Below, piece by piece: positions 56,221 to 64,000 of a stretch of DNA of 64,000 bases; position 1 is the first letter of the stretch, and the number at the start of each line of letters is the position of its first letter. A model generated the notes under the pieces. The model ran no database searches and was not told the DNA's origin. It saw nothing but the letters and a program-made list of their open reading frames with translations. The position numbers and the translations under genes were made by a program. Source of the stretch: Chromobacterium sinusclupearum (lineage in GTDB: Bacteria > Pseudomonadota > Gammaproteobacteria > Burkholderiales > Chromobacteriaceae); the NCBI RefSeq assembly GCF_002902845.1, contig NZ_PPTF01000008.1:46114-110113 (forward strand), written 5' to 3'.

Positions 56221-58776
56221 TCAGTGAGCCAGCGCCGGCTGACTGGCCTGGATCGCCAGCAACACCTCGAACTGGCTGCGCGCCAGCGGCTTGCTGAACA
56301 AAAAGCCCTGGGCGCAGTTGCACCCCAGCTCCCGCAAGAAGCGGCGCTGCTCCTCGTCCTCCACCCCCTCCGCCACCACGTCCAGCCCCAGGCTGCGGGC
56401 GATGGAGACGATGGCGCGGGTGATGGCGGCGTCGTCATTGTCGCGCACTGAATCCGCGATGAAAGAGCGGTCTATCTTCAGCCCTCGCACCGGCAGGCGC
56501 TTCAGGTAAGACAGCGAGGAATAGCCGGTGCCGAAGTCGTCGATGGACAGATACACGCCCAATTGCTGCAGCCGGCGCAGCATGTCCACCATGCCGCCGG
56601 CCTCATCCATCGCCACGCTCTCGGTGATTTCCAGCTCCAGGTCGGCGCTGTCCAGATCGTGCCGGCGCAGCATGTCCTCCAGTTGCCGGGTGAAATCGCC
56701 GTGCTTGAGCTGGCGGCCGGAAACATTGACCGCCACCCGCCCCGGCAAATGGCCGGCATCGCGCCAGCGGCGGATATCGGCGCAGGCGGTGTCCAGCACC
56801 CAATTGCCGATCTGCACGATCAGCGCGCTCTCCTCCGCGATCGGAATGAAGCGGTCCGGCGGCACCAGGCCCAGTTCCGGATGGCGCCAGCGCAGCAGCG
56901 CCTCGGCGCCGACGATGCGGCCGCTGTCGAGCGCGACTTTAGGCTGGTACCACAGCTCAAGTTCCTGCTGCGCCAAGGCGCGATGCAGGCTGTACTCCAG
57001 CTTCAGCCGCTCCAGCGCCCGCGCGTTCATATCGGCGGTATAGAACTGAAAACCGTTCTTGCCGCGCTGCTTGGCGCGGTACATCGCCGTGTCCGCGTGC
57101 ACCAGCAAGGTGTCGGCGTCGCGGCCGTCGTCCGGGAACATGCTGATGCCTATGCTGGCGGAGATGAACATCTGCTGGCCATCCGCGCCGGACAGCGCGG
57201 TGATGGCGTCCAGGATGGCCTGGGCGCGCGCCGCCACCTGCGCTTCGCCGGCCGCGCCCTCCAGCAGTACGGTGAATTCGTCGCCCGACAGCCGCGCCGC
57301 CGTCTCGCCAGGCAGCAACAGCGACTGCAATTGGCGCGCGATGTGGATCAGCAACTGGTCGCCGGCATAGTGGCCCAGCGTATCGTTGACCAGCTTGAAA
57401 CGATCCAGATCGATGAACAACAGCGCCACCCCATAGCCGCCGGCATCCGCGCCGTCCACAGCCAGCTGCAAGCGCTCCAGAAACAAGGTGCGGTTCGGCA
57501 GGCTGGTCAGCGCGTCGTGGTTGGCCAGGAAGTGCAGCCGCTCCTCCGCCTGCTTGCGCTGGGTGATATCGGAAAACACCGCCACATAATGCAGGCATTC
57601 GCCTTGGCCATCGCGGATGGCGGTGATGCTCAGGTGTTCGGTGTACAGCAGGCCGCCCTTGCGCCGGTTCACCACCTCGCCCTGCCAGCAGCCGTCGCGC
57701 AGCAGGGTCTGCCACATGTGGTAATAAAACTCCGGCGGCTGCCGGCCGGACTTCAGCATGGCCGGCGTCTGTCCCATCGCCTCCTCGCGGCTGTAGCCGG
57801 TGATGCGGCTGAAGGCCGGATTCACCGACTGGATCACGCCGTTGCGGTCGGTGATGACGATGCCTTCCATGGTCGATTCGAATACCTTGTCGGCCAGCAG
57901 CAAGCTGTGCCGCGACTGCTGCAAGGCGTGGTCGCGCTGGCGCAGCGCCTCGTTCAGCTCATGCAGGTATTCGTGCTCGATGCCCTGCACGATGTCGTCG
58001 AAACCAAGCAGCTTCAGCAACTGGCCGTGCTCGCCGAATACCGCCAGATGGCGGATATTGTGTTGCTGCACCAGTTGCCTCGCCTGCAGCAGGCTGGCCG
58101 TGTCCGCCACGCCGATCAAGGGCTTGCGGCAGCCCTCGCCCAGCGTCGGCGGCAGGGCGTCGGCGGCCAGCCAGCGCAGCACGTCGCGCTGGGTGACGAT
58201 GCCGTAAGCGCCGTCGTCCAACGCCACCGCCAGCGCGGATAGCGCGTGTTCGCGCATGGCCCGCATCGCCTCCTGCGCAGACGCGGCGGCAGGCAGAATG
58301 CGCGCAGGCTGGCCGGGCAGATCGCGCACCCGCTTGACGATCAGGAACGACTCCAGCCCCTGGTTGCGCACGATATCGGTGAGAGTGACCATGCCCAGCG
58401 GCGCGCCGTTTTTCATGACCAAAGCGTGGCGCAGCTGGCGCGCGCGGAATTCCCGCACCACGGCCAACAGCGGCATATCGTGCGGCAACAGCACCACCCC
58501 GGCGCTGACCGCCTGTCCCACGGGCAGCAGCGGATCGACCCGCCCCAGCGAGGCATCCAGCGCATCGGCCTCGGTCCAGATGCCCAGCACCTCGCCGCTG
58601 TCCTCGTGACGCACCACGATGGAGCTGCAGCCGGCCGCCATCATGCGGCTGGCCGCCTCCCGTATGGACAAAGACTGCGGACAGCTGAGCAGGTCGCACG
58701 AGGCGATCTCGGCTATGGTTTGGTCGGGATGAGGCAGGGGCATGGGAATGGATGCGTCATATTCGGTGACGGCCAT
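56221..58776 (-). CDS. CBS-CBS-PAS-GGDEF-EAL cyclic-di-GMP protein, 851 aa
   Basis: A large cytosolic signalling protein. Residues about 20-280 hold four CBS repeats (two Bateman modules; for example MMAAGCSSIVVRHEDSGEVL and LSALAVALDDGAYGIVTQRD), which bind adenine nucleotides. A PAS domain follows (STMEGIVITDRNGVIQSVNP), then GGDEF with an SGDEF active site (ARLSGDEFTVLLEG), acceptable for diguanylate cyclase activity. EAL has intact EALLRW, LEITESV, DDFGTGYSSL and KIDRSF motifs, so phosphodiesterase activity is likely. No membrane segment. ATG 58776 precedes the first CBS repeat; an ATG 11 codons later is the alternative. Confidence 0.9.
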   Translation of the reverse strand: MAVTEYDASIPMPLPHPDQTIAEIASCDLLSCPQSLSIREAASRMMAAGCSSIVVRHEDSGEVLGIWTEADALDASLGRVDPLLPVGQAVSAGVVLLPHDMPLLAVVREFRARQLRHALVMKNGAPLGMVTLTDIVRNQGLESFLIVKRVRDLPGQPARILPAAASAQEAMRAMREHALSALAVALDDGAYGIVTQRDVLRWLAADALPPTLGEGCRKPLIGVADTASLLQARQLVQQHNIRHLAVFGEHGQLLKLLGFDDIVQGIEHEYLHELNEALRQRDHALQQSRHSLLLADKVFESTMEGIVITDRNGVIQSVNPAFSRITGYSREEAMGQTPAMLKSGRQPPEFYYHMWQTLLRDGCWQGEVVNRRKGGLLYTEHLSITAIRDGQGECLHYVAVFSDITQRKQAEERLHFLANHDALTSLPNRTLFLERLQLAVDGADAGGYGVALLFIDLDRFKLVNDTLGHYAGDQLLIHIARQLQSLLLPGETAARLSGDEFTVLLEGAAGEAQVAARAQAILDAITALSGADGQQMFISASIGISMFPDDGRDADTLLVHADTAMYRAKQRGKNGFQFYTADMNARALERLKLEYSLHRALAQQELELWYQPKVALDSGRIVGAEALLRWRHPELGLVPPDRFIPIAEESALIVQIGNWVLDTACADIRRWRDAGHLPGRVAVNVSGRQLKHGDFTRQLEDMLRRHDLDSADLELEITESVAMDEAGGMVDMLRRLQQLGVYLSIDDFGTGYSSLSYLKRLPVRGLKIDRSFIADSVRDNDDAAITRAIVSIARSLGLDVVAEGVEDEEQRRFLRELGCNCAQGFLFSKPLARSQFEVLLAIQASQPALAH

Positions 58777-58833
58777 TATAACGTTAACCCTGCTGCAACA
58801 AGGCTGCCTGGCGCAAAATAATGCCAAACAAGA

Positions 58834-58862
58834 AAAAGGCGCCGCGATTGCCGTGGCGCCTT
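58834..58862 (-). terminator. Rho-independent terminator of rimO
   Basis: On the minus strand AAGGCGCC and GGCGCCTT pair around an 11-nt loop, followed by TTTT. It lies 20 nt after the rimO stop. Confidence 0.82.
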
Positions 58863-58883
58863 ATCAGTAATCCAAATGCCAGC

Positions 58884-60200
58884 CTAGCGGCGCATGCCCC
58901 ACAGATCGTGTTCGCTGCAGTCGACGATTTCCACCTGGTAGAACTCGCCCACCTGCATGCCGGCGGCGTCCTCGACAAACACCAGCCCGTCGATCTCCGG
59001 CGCGTCGGCGTAGCTGCGGCACACGGCCGTGCCTTCGTCGTCGATCTCGTCTACCAGCACCTGCAGGGTCTGGCCGACGCGGCGCTCCAGACGGCGCGCG
59101 CTGATCTCGGCCTGCACGGCCATGAAGCGTTCCTTGCGCGCCTCCTTCACCTCTTCCGGCACCGGATTCGGCAGTTCGTTGGCGGTGGCGCCTTCCACCG
59201 GCGAATAGGTGAAGCAACCGACGCGGTCCAGCTCGGCCTCGCGGATGAATTGCAGCAGCTCTTCGAAGTCTTCTTCGGTTTCGCCGGGGAAGCCGACGAT
59301 GAAGGTGGAGCGGATCACCAGCTCGGGGCAGATCTCGCGCCACTTCTTGATGCGGGCCAGCACGTTGTCGCTGTTGGCCGGACGCTTCATCAGTTTGAGG
59401 ATTTTCTGGCTGGCATGCTGGAACGGGATGTCCAGATACGGCAGGATCTTGCCGTCGCGCATCAGCGGAATCACCTCGTCCACGTGCGGATACGGGTAGA
59501 CATAATGCAGGCGCACCCAGATGCCGTGGCGGCCCAGCTCCTCGCACAGCTCGGTCATGCGGGTCTTGACCGGGCGGCCGTTGTGGAAGCCCAGCTTGTA
59601 CTTGGTGTCCACGCCGTAGGCGGAGGTGTCCTGCGAGATCACCAGGATTTCCTTGACGCCGGCCTTGGCCAGGCTCTCGGCCTCGCGCAGCACGTCGTGA
59701 ATCGGACGGCTTTCCAGATCGCCGCGCATCGACGGGATGATGCAGAAGGTGCAGCGATGGTTGCAGCCTTCGGAAATCTTCAGGTAGGCGTAGTGCTTGG
59801 GCGTCAAGCGCACGCCGATGTCCGGCACCAGATCGACGAAGGGGTCATGCGGCTTAGGTAGGTGGGTATGCACCGCGCTCATCACTTCCTCGGTGGCATG
59901 CGGACCGGTGACGGCCAAGACCGAAGGGTGCGTTTCGCGCACGACATCGCCCTTGGCCCCCAGACAGCCGGTGACAATCACTTTGCCATTCTCGTTCAGC
60001 GCCTCGCCGATGGCGTCCAGCGATTCCGCCACGGCGGAGTCGATAAAACCACAGGTATTCACCACCACTAGGTCCGCCCCGTCGTAGGAAGCGGCGATGT
60101 CGTAGCCTTCGGCGCGAAGGCGGGTCAGGATCTGTTCGGAGTCGCTCGCGGCCTTGGGGCAGCCCAGCGATACGAAACCAACACGAGGAGTTTTATTCAT
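58884..60200 (-). CDS. rimO: Ribosomal protein S12 (Asp-89) methylthiotransferase RimO
   Basis: A 438-residue radical SAM methylthiotransferase modifying Asp89 of ribosomal protein S12. UPF0004 domain: [19 protein letters not shown] with the first auxiliary-cluster cysteine, [20 protein letters not shown] and [10 protein letters not shown]. The radical SAM motif is [15 protein letters not shown]. The TRAM domain lies at the C-terminus ([28 protein letters not shown]). The [10 protein letters not shown] form distinguishes RimO from MiaB. Monocistronic, with a clear terminator. Confidence 0.96.
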   Translation of the reverse strand: MNKTPRVGFVSLGCPKAASDSEQILTRLRAEGYDIAASYDGADLVVVNTCGFIDSAVAESLDAIGEALNENGKVIVTGCLGAKGDVVRETHPSVLAVTGPHATEEVMSAVHTHLPKPHDPFVDLVPDIGVRLTPKHYAYLKISEGCNHRCTFCIIPSMRGDLESRPIHDVLREAESLAKAGVKEILVISQDTSAYGVDTKYKLGFHNGRPVKTRMTELCEELGRHGIWVRLHYVYPYPHVDEVIPLMRDGKILPYLDIPFQHASQKILKLMKRPANSDNVLARIKKWREICPELVIRSTFIVGFPGETEEDFEELLQFIREAELDRVGCFTYSPVEGATANELPNPVPEEVKEARKERFMAVQAEISARRLERRVGQTLQVLVDEIDDEGTAVCRSYADAPEIDGLVFVEDAAGMQVGEFYQVEIVDCSEHDLWGMRR

Positions 60201-60552
60201 AGCGAGTGCGCGAAAAACGAAAAACGCGAAAGTATACAGCGATTTACACTTCCGTGATCAAAACTATCATCGCGGACACGCACGCCATCCGCGGCAACTG
60301 GATACGCCTTCAGCAATAGCCGCCAGCGCTTAACTGATGACAGGCCCATTCGCCGTCTCGCCGGCGCAACATGAACTTCGACTGGCGAGGCCGGTCCGAC
60401 TGTCGTTATCCCGGCACATCCACCCTATCGCATCCTTCCGCTTACCTATCCAGCGGCCGCTTTTGCCGCCAACAAAACATGCGACCGCTAGCCAGGATCG
60501 CTACCCGGTTTTGTTCGCAACGCTTCATCATTCATCGCACAGGACTACCCAC
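60201..60552. other. Intergenic region between rimO and the SpeG-like gene
   Basis: About 350 bp holding the divergent promoters of the two neighbours. I see no gene, repeat or clear operator. An open frame from 60337 in phase with the acetyltransferase has no homology-like sequence and no ribosome site. Confidence 0.5.
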
Positions 60553-61080
60553 ATGCTGTTTCAACATGCCGACCTCAAGTTGCGCCCGCTGGAGCGGGAC
60601 GACCTCGCCTTCGTCCACGAAATGGACAACAACGCCAACATCATGCGCTACTGGTTCGAAGAGCCTTACGAAGCTTTTGTCGAACTGCTGGATCTGTACG
60701 ACAAGCACATCCATGACCAAACCGAGCGTCGCTTCGTCATCGTAGGCGGAGAGCAGAGAGTGGGCTTGGTCGAGCTGGTGGAAATCGACTACATCCACCG
60801 CCGCGCGGAATTCCAGATCATCATCCACCCGGCGCATCAGGGCCGGGGCTATGCCAGCACGGCCACCCAGCTGGCGCTGCGCTACGCGTTCAACGTGCTC
60901 AATCTGTATAAGGTATATCTGGTCGTCGACAAGGAAAACGCCAAGGCGGTCCACGTCTACGAGAAGCTGGGCTTTCGCAAGGAGGGCGAGCTGATAGACG
61001 AATTCTTCGCCAATGGCCGCTACCGCAGCGCCTTGCGGATGTGCATATTCCAGCCTGAATTTCTGAAACAGGCGTCCTGA
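60553..61080 (+). CDS. SpeG-like spermidine/GNAT acetyltransferase
   Basis: A 175-residue GNAT close to SpeG (186 aa in E. coli). [20 protein letters not shown] and [20 protein letters not shown] are typical SpeG N-terminal features, with the acidic spermine-site residues present. [20 protein letters not shown] precedes motif [36 protein letters not shown] and [17 protein letters not shown] complete the fold. SpeG inactivates excess polyamine by N-acetylation. ATG 60553 has AGGA 13 nt upstream. Together with the PuuA-like gene it suggests polyamine handling, but the two are far apart. Symbol withheld pending specificity. Confidence 0.82.
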   Translation: MLFQHADLKLRPLERDDLAFVHEMDNNANIMRYWFEEPYEAFVELLDLYDKHIHDQTERRFVIVGGEQRVGLVELVEIDYIHRRAEFQIIIHPAHQGRGYASTATQLALRYAFNVLNLYKVYLVVDKENAKAVHVYEKLGFRKEGELIDEFFANGRYRSALRMCIFQPEFLKQAS

Positions 61081-61163
61081 CGCTCCAAACCGCCCGCCGA
61101 TGACGCCCCGGGCGGGCGTCATCGCCACGGAACACGCATGAAGGGGGCATGGCCGCGGCTCCC

Positions 61164-62462
61164 CTATCCCTCCGCGGCGCCGCGCCGCGCGCAAACAAAC
61201 TCACCCATCACCGGGCATCCCGCCTCATCCCGGACCGGCAGCCGCTCCCGCGTCAGCACGCGCCAGTTGCCCGCCAGCAAACGGTCCAGATAGCCGGGGT
61301 GATGGCGATAGCGTCCGCTATGGTGCAGCCGGTAGTCGCCTGGATCATCCTCCAGCATTTCCGTGCAGAACAGCAGCAGGCCTCCGGGGCTCAACGAAGA
61401 GGCGCACAAATCGAACAGCCCATCCAGCGTCCCCAGATACGGCAGGGTGTCCAGGCAGGAGATCAGGTCGTAGCCGCGCAGTCCCAATCGCAGATGGTCC
61501 AGCATATCCGCCTGATGCAAGTTATCGAACAGCTGCTTGGCGCGAGCCTGTTCCAGCATGCCTTCGCTCAGGTCCACGCCGTCCAGGCGGCGGGCATACG
61601 GCCTCAGGACCGCGCCGATGAGGCCGGTGCCGCAGCCCAGGTCCAGCACGGTACGCGAAGCCGGCGCGATGGCGAGGCGGGCCAGGCAATCGGCCACCCA
61701 TTGCGGGCCGTGATAACGCAAGCGGGTCAATGCCTGATCAAAGCCAGCGGCCGCCGCGTTAAATGCCTGGCCGACATAAGCATCGGAACAGCCTGGGGGC
61801 ATATCGCCCTTCCCAAACGCCGCCAGCATGTGCAAGGCCACCGGATGGTCCGGCTGCTGAGCCAGCCAGCTCTCCGCCATGGCCCGTGCCTGATCCCCGC
61901 GGCCCAGTTCGCACCAGGCCTGGGCCACGGCGATCGGCGTCATCTTGCCCGGCGGCTCCGCCAATACGCCCTGCGCGTTGCTGCGTCTGGCTTCCGCATA
62001 CCGCTGCTGCGGCAGCAGCGCGTCGCGCAATAGGTAATAGGCGTCGGGGCATTGCGGATCGAGCGAGACGGCCTGCCGCAAAGCGTGCTCCGCCTCCCCA
62101 TCGTGCCCCGCCTGCGTCAGCAAGGCCCCCAGATGTGTCCAGTAACAATAACGCGAAGGGTCAAGCTCAATAGCCGTCCGCATGGCGGCGATGGCCTCAT
62201 CCCCCCTGTGCAGGCGCGCGCTGGCCAGGCCCAGGTTGAAATGCCACTCCGCGTGCGAGCCGTCGCTTGCCACGGCGCGCGACAACAAGGCATAAGCGTC
62301 TGCCAGCCGTTCTTGCTGGAGCAACAGAAAACCCAGCCAATGGCCGGCCGCCACGCCCACCGCTTCGTCGCCAAGCAGCGCGCGGTAGGCCGCCTCTGCA
62401 GCGGCCGCCTCGCCCGCCAAGTGCAGCCGCTGCGCCTGCCGCAATGCTTGTTCGCTCGTCAT
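61164..62462 (-). CDS. TPR-repeat protein with C-terminal SAM methyltransferase domain
   Basis: A 432-residue fusion. Residues 1-215 are tetratricopeptide repeats (EWHFNLGLASARLHRGDEAI and YWTHLGALLTQAGHDGEAEH). Residues about 240-430 are a class I methyltransferase: motif I TVLDLGCGTGLIGAVL, acidic LDGVDLSEGMLEQAR, LISCLDTLPYLGTLDGLF, and LSPGGLLLFCTE. The GxGxG loop is intact (GCGTGLIG). TPR-methyltransferase fusions usually modify a protein or lipid intermediate; the target is unknown. Separate single gene between the GNAT gene and phaR. Confidence 0.78.
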   Translation of the reverse strand: MTSEQALRQAQRLHLAGEAAAAEAAYRALLGDEAVGVAAGHWLGFLLLQQERLADAYALLSRAVASDGSHAEWHFNLGLASARLHRGDEAIAAMRTAIELDPSRYCYWTHLGALLTQAGHDGEAEHALRQAVSLDPQCPDAYYLLRDALLPQQRYAEARRSNAQGVLAEPPGKMTPIAVAQAWCELGRGDQARAMAESWLAQQPDHPVALHMLAAFGKGDMPPGCSDAYVGQAFNAAAAGFDQALTRLRYHGPQWVADCLARLAIAPASRTVLDLGCGTGLIGAVLRPYARRLDGVDLSEGMLEQARAKQLFDNLHQADMLDHLRLGLRGYDLISCLDTLPYLGTLDGLFDLCASSLSPGGLLLFCTEMLEDDPGDYRLHHSGRYRHHPGYLDRLLAGNWRVLTRERLPVRDEAGCPVMGEFVCARRGAAEG

Positions 62463-62560
62463 CTACACCTTGCCATGTGCGAAAAAATAAAGCCGAAGGC
62501 GAAACCGCCTCCGGCTTGTTGCTTAGGTCTGCCAGGCAATGGAGCGCCCGTCCCGTTCGC

Positions 62561-63127
62561 TCAGGACTTGTCCTTGTCCTTTTCTTCGGCGCCCGGATAA
62601 GCCGGGAAGCCGAAACCGCCGAACAGCTGCTTGGTCTGCTCCTGCATGCGGTTCTGCATTTCCAGGAACATGCCGGTGCTTTGCTCCATGTAGTTGGCCA
62701 TCATGTTCTGGATGGCCGGACCCTGCAGCTTCATGAACTCGCCCCACAGCGGAGTGTTGAGCATGGCGTTGTCGCCGTAAATGGCGCGGGTCTGCTCCTG
62801 CATCTTTTGTTGCAGCTGCGAGAACAATTGCAGATTCTTTTCCAGGAACGGGCCCATCATGCCCTGCATGGCCTGGCCATAATAACGGATGAACTGAGTC
62901 AGCACTTCGTAGCTGAACATCGGCATCCCGCCGTTTTCCTCTTCCAGAATGATCTGCAGCAATACGCTGCGGGTAATGTCTTCCTGCGTCTTGGCATCCA
63001 CTACCTGGATATCCACATTGTCCAGAACCAGCTGCTTGACATCGCCCAGCGTGATGTAGGAACTGGTGGCGGTATCGTACAGTCTACGGTTCGGGTACTT
63101 CTTGATGACCCGTTTCTCAACACTCAT
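62561..63127 (-). CDS. phaR: Polyhydroxyalkanoate synthesis repressor PhaR
   Basis: A 188-residue regulator that binds DNA and nascent PHA granules. The N-terminal DNA-binding domain is KKYPNRRLYDTATSSYITLG, followed by VLLQIILEEENGGMPMFSYE, the most conserved block of the family. The C-terminal half is Met/Gln-rich and amphipathic (MQNRMQEQTKQLFGGFGF), suited to granule binding. AGGAGCG precedes the ATG. It is divergent from a phasin gene, the classical target of PhaR. Confidence 0.95.
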   Translation of the reverse strand: MSVEKRVIKKYPNRRLYDTATSSYITLGDVKQLVLDNVDIQVVDAKTQEDITRSVLLQIILEEENGGMPMFSYEVLTQFIRYYGQAMQGMMGPFLEKNLQLFSQLQQKMQEQTRAIYGDNAMLNTPLWGEFMKLQGPAIQNMMANYMEQSTGMFLEMQNRMQEQTKQLFGGFGFPAYPGAEEKDKDKS

Positions 63128-63241
63128 TTAACGCTCCTGGTTATTGTCGTGGCGTTGTCCGCTGGCAATCTAACATAAATACAACAGAGTAGAGCAAATC
63201 TACTACCAATCCACCAACTCGTGTGCTACATTTCGTCGTCA

Positions 63242-63256
63242 TTGTGCAATGCACAA
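63242..63256. promoter_or_regulatory. Candidate PhaR operator in the phasin promoter
   Basis: TTGTGCA-A-TGCACAA is a perfect 7+7 bp palindrome between the divergent phaR and phasin genes, about 60 nt before the phasin ATG. A TACATT hexamer (63227-63232) just upstream could be the -10, placing the palindrome across the start of transcription, suited to repression. Inference. Confidence 0.5.
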
Positions 63257-63314
63257 TCCATCCAAGCACAGCAATCGTTCGACCCCATTTTCCACGTAAT
63301 GGAGGTTTTACACC

Positions 63315-63869
63315 ATGTCCTTAAACAATGAACAGCTGAACAAACTGTCGCTGACCGGCATCGAGTCCTCTCTGCGCTTCGCCCAGATCGCGCTGGATAG
63401 CGCCGAACGCCTGGTCAAGCTGCAACTGGACGTTTCCAAGCAATCCCTGGAAGACCACACCAAAGCTGCCAAACAGCTGGGCGAATTCAAGGATCCGCAG
63501 GAAGCCGTCAACCACTTCAACAAGCTGGCCACCCAGAACATCGACAAGGCCGTCAGCCACTCCCGCAACGTGTATGAAGTGGTCTCCGCGGCGCAAAGCG
63601 AGCTGAGCAAGCTGGTGGAAGAGAGCGTTGGCCTGTACAACAAGTCGCTGATCAACTCGATCGAGTCGTTCGCCAAGAACGCCCCGGCCGGTTCCGACGC
63701 CACCCTGAACGCCGTCAAGACTTCGGTTGCCGCCGCGGCCGCCGCCGTCAACACCTTCAGCAAGGCTGCCCAGCAAGTGGCCGAATTCACCGACAGCAGC
63801 GTCAAGGCCGCGACCAGCGCCACTGCCGACGCGGTGAAGAACTCCGCCAAGCGCGGCGCTACCGTCTGA
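63315..63869 (+). CDS. phaP: Phasin family protein (PHA granule-associated)
   Basis: A 184-residue amphipathic helical protein coating polyhydroxyalkanoate granules. The phasin signature is SSLRFAQIALDSAERLVKLQ followed by QLDVSKQSLEDHTKAAKQLG. Long helices rich in Ala, Lys and Ser lie at the C-terminus (AVKTSVAAAAAAVNTFSKAA). GGAGG precedes the ATG by 8 nt. Codons are strongly biased, as in highly expressed genes. Divergent from phaR, which should repress it until granules titrate the repressor away. Confidence 0.9.
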   Translation: MSLNNEQLNKLSLTGIESSLRFAQIALDSAERLVKLQLDVSKQSLEDHTKAAKQLGEFKDPQEAVNHFNKLATQNIDKAVSHSRNVYEVVSAAQSELSKLVEESVGLYNKSLINSIESFAKNAPAGSDATLNAVKTSVAAAAAAVNTFSKAAQQVAEFTDSSVKAATSATADAVKNSAKRGATV

Positions 63870-63891
63870 AAGATGGCGTGAAGCCATAGCC

Positions 63892-63915
63892 AACCCCGCC
63901 CTTGCCGGCGGGGTT
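63892..63915 (+). terminator. Terminator hairpin after the phasin gene
   Basis: AACCCCGCC pairs with GGCGGGGTT around a 6-nt loop, 22 nt after the stop. The T-run is weak. Confidence 0.6.
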
Positions 63916-63938
63916 AATGTGATGGTCAGCCCGACTCA

Positions 63939-63971
63939 ACCGCCCTGCTGGCGTAGCTAGCAGGGCGGTTT
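63939..63971 (+). terminator. Second hairpin after the phasin gene
   Basis: ACCGCCCTGCT and AGCAGGGCGGT form a perfect 11-bp stem with a 9-nt loop, followed by TTT. It may back up the first terminator. Confidence 0.6.
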
Positions 63972-63994
63972 CCCTTTCTGCGCAGGAGGTTCTC

Positions 63995-64000
63995 ATGGCT
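63995..64000 (+). CDS. Start of a further plus-strand gene cut by the window edge
   Basis: AGGAGG followed after 7 nt by ATGGCT at the very end of the window. Only two codons are visible, so nothing can be said about the product. Confidence 0.5.

Overview
The window is about 64 kb of a GC-rich betaproteobacterial chromosome, most likely Chromobacterium or a close relative (Neisseriales). That assignment is inferred from gene content: PhaR beside a phasin, the EarP/EF-P rhamnosylation pair, a chitinase with two CBM5/12-type domains, and FNR-type control of fermentation genes. No species-diagnostic gene such as rRNA is present, and I see no tRNA, CRISPR array or prophage.

Layout. 1-3.7 kb: 3' part of ccoG, a MocR-type regulator and a Tat/lipoprotein agmatine-deiminase-like protein. 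3.75-5.6 kb: a lower-GC accessory patch read on the minus strand, whose spacers have the architecture of integron attC sites; it carries a small orphan protein and a DUF6602 (PD-(D/E)XK-like) protein. 5.9-13.9 kb: a gamma-glutamylputrescine-synthetase-like gene, a giant DUF748 envelope protein and the B12-dependent ribonucleotide reductase NrdJ, preceded by candidate NrdR boxes. 13.9-19.8 kb: a LysR/MBL divergent pair, an L,D-transpeptidase-like protein, an NAPE-PLD-like hydrolase, a 272-bp inverted-repeat element and the chitinase. 19.8-25 kb: mmsA plus an omega-aminotransferase with a divergent LysR regulator, then small housekeeping genes. 25.2-33.3 kb: a LytS/LytR-type two-component system with a small membrane protein, an MCP, a nested second copy of the inverted-repeat element, ggt, an orphan solute-binding protein and cutC.

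33.4-41.6 kb is an anaerobic pyruvate/serine module: focA-pflB-pflA on the minus strand and sdaC-sdaA on the plus strand. Perfect FNR half-site palindromes precede focA, pflB and sdaC. Serine would be imported and deaminated to pyruvate, cleaved by PFL to acetyl-CoA and formate, and formate exported by FocA. A putative secreted glycosidase and the earP-efp pair follow.

46.0-53.5 kb is the most novel part: nine same-strand genes encoding a PRD protein, an SFCGSGGAG protein, DUF4312, DUF4311, DUF4310, an amidohydrolase/deacetylase, a DgaE-like PLP lyase, a DgaF-like KDPG aldolase and a PRD/EIIB/EIIA regulator. The enzymes outline a route from an acylated amino-sugar acid to pyruvate and glyceraldehyde-3-phosphate. 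The DUF4310/4311/4312/SFCGSGGAG proteins would be an uncharacterised, possibly phosphorylation-coupled, transporter.

53.5-64 kb returns to core genes: rarA-serS, a CBS-PAS-GGDEF-EAL protein, rimO, a SpeG-like acetyltransferase, a TPR-methyltransferase, and phaR divergent from a phasin gene. Starts were chosen by reading Shine-Dalgarno spacing; functional names rest on motif recognition, not database searches.
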